51,686 nt of DNA from Terriglobia bacterium. GTDB taxonomy: Bacteria; Acidobacteriota; Terriglobia; Terriglobales; Acidobacteriaceae. Below are positions 7,300-13,342 of this stretch, piece after piece; positions within the stretch are counted from its first letter, which is position 1; each line of letters starts with the position of its first letter. A model generated the notes under the pieces. The model saw only the letters and a program-made list of their open reading frames with translations. It was not told the origin of the DNA and did no database searches. Position numbers and translations under genes: made by a program. Location of the stretch: assembly GCA_020073525.1 (NCBI GenBank), contig JAIQFA010000031.1, positions 1 through 51,686 on the forward strand. The letters are read 5' to 3'.

Positions 7300-8229
7300 A
7301 TGGCCTCGATCTACGAAAAAATGCCAGTCGCTGCCCCCAGTGGCGCCATCCCGAAGAATGGCCTTCCGCCAACTGTCGCGGTACAGCTCCCCGCGCCCGG
7401 TTCTTCGGAGGATGCTGCATCCGAACTCGAACAGTTGCGCGATCGTTTCCGCAAAACGACGAATGCTTTAGCGTCAGCCGCCCATGACCTCAAAACGCCA
7501 TTGGCGATTCTGAACGGCTACATTGAGTTGCTGCAGAGTCAGAAACTCGGGCCGCTCAATGAACGACAGCGCGAAGTGATGGGCGACATGTTTTCCAGCG
7601 GACAGCGCTTGCAGCAATTCATTCAGGACTTCCTGACCTTCAGCGTGCTCGAAACCGGCGAACTGCGCATGCAGTACATTGAAGGTGATTTGAACGCGTG
7701 CCTCTCGGAAGTTTGCCGGCTGTGGTCGGGCCGGTTTCAGGAGCGCGGCCTCGCCCTGTATTTCCTGGCCAATGACAAACTGACGCCGTTTCCGTTCGAC
7801 GCCCCGAAGATCCAGCGAGTGGTTTCCAATCTCCTGGAGAACGCCTCCAAGTACACGCCTCAGGGCGGGACGGTCTGGCTCCATGCCGAGCCGCATATGT
7901 GGGAGCGCCGCGGTGTGAGCACATCGTCGGTGAATGGAGACCGCCGCCGACAATCATTGGACGTGCCGAATGCCGTCAAAGTGAGTGTCGCCGATACCGG
8001 CCCGGGAATCCGGCCGGAGTTTCATCTGGAAATCTTCGATGATTTCTTCCGTTTGCCGGGCAGTGAATCGGCTGAGGGAATGGGCTTGGGACTAGCGATT
8101 TCCCGGCGACTTCTCCAGGGAATGAGCGGTAAGATCTGGGTTGAAAGCGAGCCGGGCGCGGGCAGCAAGTTTTCTTTTCTCATCCCGCTGAGACCAATTC
8201 TGAGTAATCCGTCACGAGGAACGAAATGA
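7300..8229 (+). CDS. Soluble histidine kinase
   Basis: The product is 309 residues with no membrane segment and no recognisable sensor domain before the kinase core. Residues 1-45 are Pro/Ala-rich and a short coiled segment follows. The HisKA dimerisation domain has the phospho-acceptor H62 in AAHDLKTPLAIL. The HATPase domain has the N box NLLENASKYTP, the G1 box VADTGPGI and the G2 box GMGLGLAISRRLL. It should autophosphorylate and pass phosphate to the response regulator encoded next. The stop codon overlaps that gene's start (ATGA at 8226-8229), which implies translational coupling. What it senses is not evident; a partner protein or a cytoplasmic cue is likely. Confidence 0.93.
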   Translation: MASIYEKMPVAAPSGAIPKNGLPPTVAVQLPAPGSSEDAASELEQLRDRFRKTTNALASAAHDLKTPLAILNGYIELLQSQKLGPLNERQREVMGDMFSSGQRLQQFIQDFLTFSVLETGELRMQYIEGDLNACLSEVCRLWSGRFQERGLALYFLANDKLTPFPFDAPKIQRVVSNLLENASKYTPQGGTVWLHAEPHMWERRGVSTSSVNGDRRRQSLDVPNAVKVSVADTGPGIRPEFHLEIFDDFFRLPGSESAEGMGLGLAISRRLLQGMSGKIWVESEPGAGSKFSFLIPLRPILSNPSRGTK

Positions 8230-9650
8230 GCGAAACCGCCAACATTTTGCTGGTGGACGACGAACCGGGAATGTTGCGCTACATCCGCACGCTGCTGGAG
8301 GTGGATGAGCACAAGGTTCAAACCGCCAGCACCGGCGAGGAAGCGGTCGAGCATGTCCAGAAAGGGCTGCACCCTGACTTGGTATTGCTGGATCTGCTCA
8401 TGCCCGGCATCGACGGGTTACAGACTCTCGCCCAGTTGCGCAAGCTCAAGCCCGGATTGAAAGTGGTCATGCTCTCTTGCGTGAATGACACGCGCAAAGT
8501 GGTGCAGGCGATGCGCCTCGGCGCAGTCGATTATCTGACCAAGCCGTTCCAGAAGGCCGAACTCGATGCGGTCATCGGACAGTGCGTCGGCACGGCCAAA
8601 GGGGAGAGCTACGCTGGGGAAGTCGAAGAACTCTGCGACGACGTTTTCTTTGTTGCCGCCAGCCCGGCGATGAAGAAGATCCGCTCGCAGGCCGCGCTCG
8701 TCGCCAACGTCGATATTCCGGTCTTGCTGCTGGGGGAAAGCGGTACGGGCAAGGAAGTGCTGGCCCGCCTGATCCACAAACTTTCGCCGCGCGCCCACCG
8801 CACGTTCCTCAAAGTAAACTGCGCGGCAGTGCCGGCCGACCTGCTCGAAAGCGAATTGTTCGGATACGAAGCGGGAGCTTTCACGGGCGCCACGCACGCC
8901 AAGCCGGGCAAGTTCGAACTGTGCAACAAGGGCACCATCCTGCTCGACGAAATCGGCGAAATGCCGCCGGGGCTCCAGGCCAAGTTGCTTCACGTTCTGC
9001 AGGACCAAACGTTCTCCCGCCTCGGCAGCCGCACCATGGTCAAAGTGGATGTGCGTATTCTGGCGGCCACGAACATCGACATTCCCGAAGCGCTGGCCAC
9101 CAAGCGTCTGCGTGAGGACCTCTATTACCGCCTTAACGCTTTCACGCTGTCATTGCCTCCACTGCGCGAGCGCAAGGAAGAAATTCCAATTCTGCTGAAG
9201 CACTTCATGTCGCGGATGTCGGAATCGTATGCGCGTCCCCCGTTGCCACTCTCGCCCCCGTTGATGGAGGCATGTCTGCAGCACAGCTGGCCGGGAAACC
9301 TGCGCGAGCTGAGCAACTTCATCAAGCGTTACCTGGTTTTGGGAGACGAAACGCTGGCCGCATCGGAGTTGCAGCCACGGCCCGATGGCGGAGTAGGAAT
9401 GCACGTTGACGTGCCGGGCAGAGCCTTGGCCGCGGGCGCGGAGGCCGTTGGTGGCCTGAAGTCGGTGTCGCGCAATGCCAAGGATGGAGCGGAGGCCGAA
9501 GCCATCGCCCGCGCCCTGGAAGAGACGAACTGGAATCGCAAGCAGGCGGCGGCGCTGCTGCAGATCAGCTACAAAGCGCTGCTCTATAAAATCCGCCAGT
9601 ACGGCATCGCGCAAAGCCGCAGCACGCACCGACTCTCTGCCGGCGCGTAG
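8226..9650 (+). CDS. NtrC-family response regulator (REC-AAA+-Fis)
   Basis: The product is 474 residues. The receiver domain (1-120) has the acidic pair D11/D12, the phospho-acceptor D56 in LVLLDLLMPGIDG, and the conserved Lys in DYLTKPF. The AAA+ sigma-54 domain has Walker A GESGTGKE, GAFTGA and Walker B GTILLDEIGE. After a Gly/Ala-rich linker (about 385-420), the C-terminal helix-turn-helix is WNRKQAAALLQISYKALLYK. It should be phosphorylated by the kinase encoded immediately upstream and activate sigma-54 promoters. The recognition helix is almost the same as in the receiver-less activator at 5302-6384. The gene overlaps the kinase stop by 4 bases. Confidence 0.95.
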   Translation: MSETANILLVDDEPGMLRYIRTLLEVDEHKVQTASTGEEAVEHVQKGLHPDLVLLDLLMPGIDGLQTLAQLRKLKPGLKVVMLSCVNDTRKVVQAMRLGAVDYLTKPFQKAELDAVIGQCVGTAKGESYAGEVEELCDDVFFVAASPAMKKIRSQAALVANVDIPVLLLGESGTGKEVLARLIHKLSPRAHRTFLKVNCAAVPADLLESELFGYEAGAFTGATHAKPGKFELCNKGTILLDEIGEMPPGLQAKLLHVLQDQTFSRLGSRTMVKVDVRILAATNIDIPEALATKRLREDLYYRLNAFTLSLPPLRERKEEIPILLKHFMSRMSESYARPPLPLSPPLMEACLQHSWPGNLRELSNFIKRYLVLGDETLAASELQPRPDGGVGMHVDVPGRALAAGAEAVGGLKSVSRNAKDGAEAEAIARALEETNWNRKQAAALLQISYKALLYKIRQYGIAQSRSTHRLSAGA

Positions 9651-9656
9651 CCAAGC

Positions 9657-9686
9657 TAACGGCTAAAAGCTAAGAGCTAAAAGCTG
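9657..9686. repeat. AGCT-phrase intergenic repeat
   Basis: The stretch GGCTAAAAGCTAAGAGCTAA continues AAGCTG. It is a run of near-repeats of a 7-9 base unit containing AGCT. Similar runs occur at about 26730, 29740, 29888, 32510, 44634, 48398 and 51446. Confidence 0.5.
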
Positions 9687-9690
9687 TTTT

Positions 9691-9777
9691 TGGTGCGGAT
9701 AAGAGGACTCGAACCTCCACGACCTTGCGGCCACTAGGACCTGAACCTAGCGCGTCTGCCAGTTCCGCCATATCCGC
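9691..9777 (-). tRNA. tRNA-Leu(CAG), CCA encoded
   Basis: On the minus strand the acceptor arms are GCGGATA and TATCCGC, followed by A and an encoded CCA. The anticodon stem CTAGG/CCTAG encloses a TTCAGGT loop, giving anticodon CAG. A long variable arm (TGGCCGCAAGGTCGTG region) and a GTTCGAGTC T-loop confirm a class II leucine tRNA. The length is 87 bases with CCA. Confidence 0.96.
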
Positions 9778-9825
9778 ATACACGGGAAAAAAATCGGCAG
9801 GCCCTTTTTTAGGGGGACTACACTA

Positions 9826-9854
9826 ATAATCTACGGGCTGACGTCTGCTGTCAA
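9826..9854 (-). promoter_or_regulatory. Promoter of tRNA-Leu
   Basis: Read on the minus strand, TTGACA (complement 9854-9849) and GATTAT (complement 9831-9826) are separated by 17 bp. The predicted transcript would begin near 9819, about 40 bases before the mature tRNA 5' end. Confidence 0.55.
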
Positions 9855-9887
9855 ACTAGCGCCCGGCGCCAAGCTATCCGACAGACC

Positions 9888-10115
9888 ATGGGAAATGCTT
9901 CCGAAAAAATTCCGGCCGAACTGGCGAAAGAACTTCGCACCCTGGCGCATGATCTGAGCAACGCGCTGGAAACCATCGTGCAAGCCACCTACCTGATTTC
10001 GCAAGCAGGGCCGCCTGAGAACACACGCCGCTGGGTCGAGCTGATCGATGAGGCCTCGCAGGAAGCGGTAAGAATCAATCAAAAGCTGCGCGAAGTTTTG
10101 CGCTCGCAAAGCTAA
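9888..10115 (+). CDS. 75-residue protein resembling an isolated histidine-kinase H-box helix
   Basis: The product is MGNASEKIPAELAKELRTLA followed by HDLSNALETIVQATYLI and a second helix to RQS. The HDLSNALE segment (H21) is laid out like the H-box of HisKA dimerisation domains, and the second half (RRWVELIDEASQEAVRINQK) could form the partner helix of a four-helix bundle. No ATPase domain follows, so it would be a histidine-phosphotransfer-like or dimerisation-mimic protein, if expressed. There is no strong ribosome-binding site. It lies 240 bp after the NtrC-type regulator, beyond the oppositely oriented tRNA-Leu. Coding potential is plausible from the clean helical composition; the function is inference. 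Confidence 0.6.
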   Translation: MGNASEKIPAELAKELRTLAHDLSNALETIVQATYLISQAGPPENTRRWVELIDEASQEAVRINQKLREVLRSQS

Positions 10116-10142
10116 GCCGAGCTGCTCATGTCGCATGTGTAT

Positions 10143-10203
10143 AGACTGGGCTTGCCCCGTCTTCTTTGCTCGCCGCCGGAGACGCGGCAAGCCGCGTCTC
10201 TAC
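10143..10203. repeat. Paired-hairpin repeat (GAGACGCGGC family), copy 1
   Basis: Two hairpins lie 16 bases apart. The first has arms AGACTGGGC / GCCCCGTCT (one mismatch, TT apex). The second has perfect arms GAGACGCGGC (10179-10188) and GCCGCGTCTC (10191-10200) with an AA apex, followed by TAC. The same two-hairpin unit, inverted, is at 22568-22628, and half-units flank rpsL. The organisation resembles REP/BIME-type elements. Confidence 0.75.
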
Positions 10204-10227
10204 GGGAGAGTCAGATGTTCCATCACT

Positions 10228-10650
10228 CTAGCCCAGCTTCGCATCCATCGTGATCTTCGCGTTGAGGACCTTGGACACGGGGCAGCCCGCTTTCGCATTT
10301 TGCGCTGCCGTGTTGAATGCGTCGGCGCTCGCGCCTGGCACCTTCGCGACCACATCCAGATGCACGGCGGTGATGGTCCAACCCGCTTCGAGCTTTTCCA
10401 TGGTGAGGGTGGCGGAGGTGCTGATGCTCTCCGGCGTCAGGTTCGCGCCTCCCAACTGGGCCGACAGGGCCATCGAAAAGCACGCCGCATGCGCGGCGGC
10501 GATCAATTCTTCCGGATTAGTGCCCGGAGCATCCTCAAACCGCGTGGTGAACGAATACTTGGTGTTCGAGAGAATTCCGCTGGCGGAGGAAACCGTCCCC
10601 TGTCCGTCTTTGAGACCGCCCTTCCAAACTGCACTTGCTTTTCGTTGCAT
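10228..10650 (-). CDS. OsmC-family peroxiredoxin
   Basis: The product is 140 residues, the usual OsmC size. The redox cysteines are C57 in AAHAACFSMAL and C123 in AGCPVSKVL. The N-terminal pattern (ASAVWKGGLKDGQG, then PEELIAAAHAAC) is that of the OsmC rather than Ohr subgroup. The enzyme reduces organic hydroperoxides using these thiols. AGGAG lies about 6 bases before the ATG. It is monocistronic, leftward, with the paired-hairpin repeat just past its stop. Confidence 0.93.
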   Translation of the reverse strand: MQRKASAVWKGGLKDGQGTVSSASGILSNTKYSFTTRFEDAPGTNPEELIAAAHAACFSMALSAQLGGANLTPESISTSATLTMEKLEAGWTITAVHLDVVAKVPGASADAFNTAAQNAKAGCPVSKVLNAKITMDAKLG

Positions 10651-10734
10651 GCCAATCTCCTGAGATGAGGATCAAAACGGTGTCTTCCTATTGTAAAAGC
10701 TTGAGCAGGAAATCGCGCGGACGAGCTCTTGACT

Positions 10735-10950
10735 TCAGTAAAAATCAGAGCAGCTCAGATAATAGCCGCATTTCTTGCAAACCACTTTGCAGCGGAATCC
10801 GCGCAGTTCGCTGGAGCAGTTGGGACAGATCGACGACGCTTCTTTCTTCAGGTCTTGGGGAACGAGAGTTGCAGGCATCCGACCAACTGTTTCAACCGTG
10901 CTTGACGCAGTTGCGGGAAGGGGCGAATTAGGATTCGAACTCTGACTCAT
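10735..10950 (-). CDS. Small zinc-ribbon protein
   Basis: The product is 71 residues, starting at complement 10950 (MSQSSNPNSPL). An unstructured half is followed by SICPNCSSELRGFRCKVVCK and KCGYYLSCSDFY. The pattern CPNC-x8-C-x3-CKKC with a late Cys suggests one four-Cys zinc ribbon plus extra cysteines. I recognise the short CPNC...CKKCGYYLSCSDFY form only as a hypothetical protein type in acidobacteria, and no function is known. The longer frame that starts at 11031 overlaps no better start signal. Confidence 0.6.
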   Translation of the reverse strand: MSQSSNPNSPLPATASSTVETVGRMPATLVPQDLKKEASSICPNCSSELRGFRCKVVCKKCGYYLSCSDFY

Positions 10951-11038
10951 CCCTGGTCTTGTAGCACAGATCAAGAGGCGAGAAAACACAAAGGTTCCCG
11001 GAGAACCCTGGGAACCAAGGTTCCGCCCCAAGCCTTTC

Positions 11039-11067
11039 TAGACAAATGCGTGTTGCGGTTCTACTGT
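11039..11067 (+). promoter_or_regulatory. Promoter of tRNA-Cys
   Basis: TAGACA (11039-11044) and TACTGT (11062-11067) are separated by 17 bp. The expected start near 11074 is just upstream of the tRNA at 11077. Confidence 0.45.
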
Positions 11068-11076
11068 GGAGACGCG

Positions 11077-11151
11077 GGCGCGGTACCCAAGTGGTAAGGG
11101 AGAGGTCTGCAAAACCTTTACACGTCGGTTCGATTCCGACCCGCGCCTCCA
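11077..11151 (+). tRNA. tRNA-Cys(GCA), CCA encoded
   Basis: Acceptor arms GGCGCGG and CCGCGCC are followed by T and CCA. The D-arm is CCCAAGTGGTAAGGG. The anticodon stem GAGGT/ACCTT (with one G-T pair) encloses CTGCAAA, giving anticodon GCA. The T-arm is GTCGG-TTCGATT-CCGAC. The length is 75 bases with CCA. Confidence 0.96.
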
Positions 11152-11190
11152 GTCTTATCTGAAAGCTAGGCTCTGGACGGGGCCTGCGAC

Positions 11191-13083
11191 ATGACGGCGA
11201 CCGAGACTCATCCACTGAAGCCGTTGCTCCCCGAGGCCGAGGTGCGCGCCGCGTTGGAGAGAGTGATCGGCTCCGACGGCTTCCAGCGGACCCCTCAACT
11301 CCAGCGATTCCTGCGCTTTGTGGTGGAGGAGGTATTGGCAGGGCGGAGCGAGCGGCTGAAAGAGTACGTGGTCGGTACCGAGGTTTTTGGACGACCGGCC
11401 AACTATGATCCTCGGCTGGATTCGCTGGTGCGCGTCGAAGCCCGCCGCCTGCGCACGGCGCTGGAGGCGTACTACCAGGCGGAAGGTCGCGACGATCCTG
11501 TCTTCATTGAATTCACTAAGGGTTCCTACGTACCTTCTTTTCGTGAGAACCGACCCCCTGCTCCAACCGCCGCAGTACGTTCGAAAAGATTCCGCCGCGG
11601 GATGGCAATCGCGGCCATTTCGGTGGCAGTGCTGCTGACCTTATGGCTGGATCGCCTGAATCGACCCAGACACTCGCCCCTGCCACCGAATCCCACCATT
11701 GTCGTGCTCCCCTTTGACAACTTGTCGGTGGATTCGGACAACCAGTACTTCTGTTTCGGATTGATGGACGAAATCACGACCGCGCTGGCAAAAACCGGAG
11801 CGTTAAGGGTAGTAGCGCGGACCTCGTCGGCACGCTTCAAGCGCGGAGACGACATCGCCACTATCGCCCGCCAACTCAACGCCGATGTTGTGCTGGAAGG
11901 CAGCGTGCAGAAAACCTCGGGCCGCGTGAAGGTCACGGCGCAGCTCATCAACGCCGCCGATAGCCTGCATATCTGGTCGGAAAGCTACGAGCGTCCCGGC
12001 ACGGATTTGCTGAGCGTTCAGAATGAGGTTGCCGAGGCAATCACGCTGGGAGTGCTGCCTTACCTTTCCGGCAAGAGCGGCGTGGCCCCACATCGGGTGC
12101 AATACAGCGCGGATGCGGTGGCGAACCAGTTGTACTGGAAGGCCGCGTACTTTCGCTCGCCCATGGGAAAGACCGGTTGGCGGAAAGATCTAGCGACGAG
12201 TGCAGACTATCTCGAGCAGGCGGTGCAGAAAGATCCCAGTTTTGCCCTGGCGTATGCCGCCTTGGCCGACGTGTATGTCAGCTTAGGTTGGGAACGCGGC
12301 GGCGGAGCGACCACGCGTGACTACATGACCAGAGGCCGGCGTGCCGCCCTACGAGCGGTGGAATTGGACAACACCCAGGCAGAAGCCTACAGCGCCTTGG
12401 GAACGGTGCAGTTCTTCTATGACTATGACCAGCAAGCGGCGGAGCAGAGCTTTCAGCGCGCCCTGCAACTGGATCCCAGTAACGGAAAAGCGCGCATGTG
12501 GTACGCGTATGCATTAGTGATGCAGCGCCGGTCTGGTGAAGGCTTGGCGCAGGCCCAGCAGGCCAGAGAATTGGATCCGCTGTCTTACGTGGCAACCACT
12601 CATCTGGCGGTGGTTCACTATTTCGCCCGTCAGAACGATGAGGCGATCCGGCTGGTACGCGAGATGCTGCAGGTGACCGACACCGCCCCTGCCCACGGAT
12701 TGCTGGGCATGACCTATGAGGTCCAGCGGAACTATGACGCGGCCATCGCTGAGTATCAGGCTGGCCTTCGGCTGGTACCTGGTCATTCTTACATTCGGGG
12801 AATGTTGGGACACGCGTATGCCAAGTCCGGGCGCGTGAAAGAAGCCAGAGCACTGCTGCAATTCGCAAATGCAGGCTTCGAACAGGGCGGACTCTCCGAC
12901 CTTAAGGCTTCCTACATCTACATGGGATTGGGCGAACAGGACCGGGTGTTTGAGCTTTTGGAGCGGGACTACGAGCAACGAGATCCCGAACTTCCCTATA
13001 TCAACGCAGATCCGGTGTTTGACCCGATCCGCACGGATCCCCGCTTTGTAGCTCTAATTCACAAGATGGGACTTCCGCAGTAA
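11191..13083 (+). CDS. TolB/FlgO-domain and TPR protein with cytoplasmic N-terminal domain
   Basis: The product is 630 residues. Residues 1-115 form a conserved cytoplasmic domain (FLRFVVEEVLAGRSERLKEY, then VGTEVFGRPANYDPRLDSLV and RVEARRLRTALEAYY). A membrane segment follows at about 137-155 (MAIAAISVAVLLTLWLD). Residues about 165-295 match the TolB-like/FlgO fold (IVVLPFDNLS, YFCFGLMDEITTALAKTGAL, LNADVVLEGSVQ, HIWSESYER). Residues about 330-610 carry TPR units (for example AYAALADVYVSLGW, AEAYSALGTVQFFYDYDQQA). This architecture is common in acidobacteria and is often annotated as an adenylate-cyclase-like or CadC-like sensor. The N-terminal domain may bind DNA, but that is inference. It is followed by a 259-bp gap and the exported VCBS protein. 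Confidence 0.85.
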   Translation: MTATETHPLKPLLPEAEVRAALERVIGSDGFQRTPQLQRFLRFVVEEVLAGRSERLKEYVVGTEVFGRPANYDPRLDSLVRVEARRLRTALEAYYQAEGRDDPVFIEFTKGSYVPSFRENRPPAPTAAVRSKRFRRGMAIAAISVAVLLTLWLDRLNRPRHSPLPPNPTIVVLPFDNLSVDSDNQYFCFGLMDEITTALAKTGALRVVARTSSARFKRGDDIATIARQLNADVVLEGSVQKTSGRVKVTAQLINAADSLHIWSESYERPGTDLLSVQNEVAEAITLGVLPYLSGKSGVAPHRVQYSADAVANQLYWKAAYFRSPMGKTGWRKDLATSADYLEQAVQKDPSFALAYAALADVYVSLGWERGGGATTRDYMTRGRRAALRAVELDNTQAEAYSALGTVQFFYDYDQQAAEQSFQRALQLDPSNGKARMWYAYALVMQRRSGEGLAQAQQARELDPLSYVATTHLAVVHYFARQNDEAIRLVREMLQVTDTAPAHGLLGMTYEVQRNYDAAIAEYQAGLRLVPGHSYIRGMLGHAYAKSGRVKEARALLQFANAGFEQGGLSDLKASYIYMGLGEQDRVFELLERDYEQRDPELPYINADPVFDPIRTDPRFVALIHKMGLPQ

Positions 13084-13117
13084 CGGTCGCAGCCATCCGT
13101 GGCAACCACGAACGAGT

Positions 13118-13134
13118 CATTTAACTGTTAAATG
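13118..13134. promoter_or_regulatory. Perfect palindrome CATTTAACTGTTAAATG
   Basis: A 17-bp dyad (8-bp arms, central T) lies 35 bp after the TolB/TPR stop and about 210 bp before the VCBS start. There is no T-run after it, so it is unlikely to be an intrinsic terminator. An operator for the VCBS gene is a possibility. Confidence 0.35.
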
Positions 13135-13342
13135 CCCTTCGCAGTATTCCGTCCAAGTTCATGAACCGCCGGGAGATCACTGCGGTTCTTGATTTTCACT
13201 CCGTTTAACTTCCGAGGCTGCTGCAGTGCGACTAGTGTCGCGCACGACATTTCTTCGCAAACGGTGGATGGCAGCGGCCCCGGGCTCTGTGGCAAAAGGC
13301 CGTACCTCCGCAGCTCGGAAGACTTACCAGGGAGTGAAATTT

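Noticed and set aside
9787..9811. Intrinsic terminator near the A-run and T-run upstream of tRNA-Leu
   Set aside because: The A7 and T6 runs flank only a weak stem, and the site lies between the tRNA promoter and the tRNA, where a terminator would be counterproductive.
10928..11215. Minus-strand frame containing VGIEPTCKGFADLSLTTW
   Set aside because: This string is the familiar spurious translation of the strand opposite a tRNA-Cys gene, which lies exactly here.
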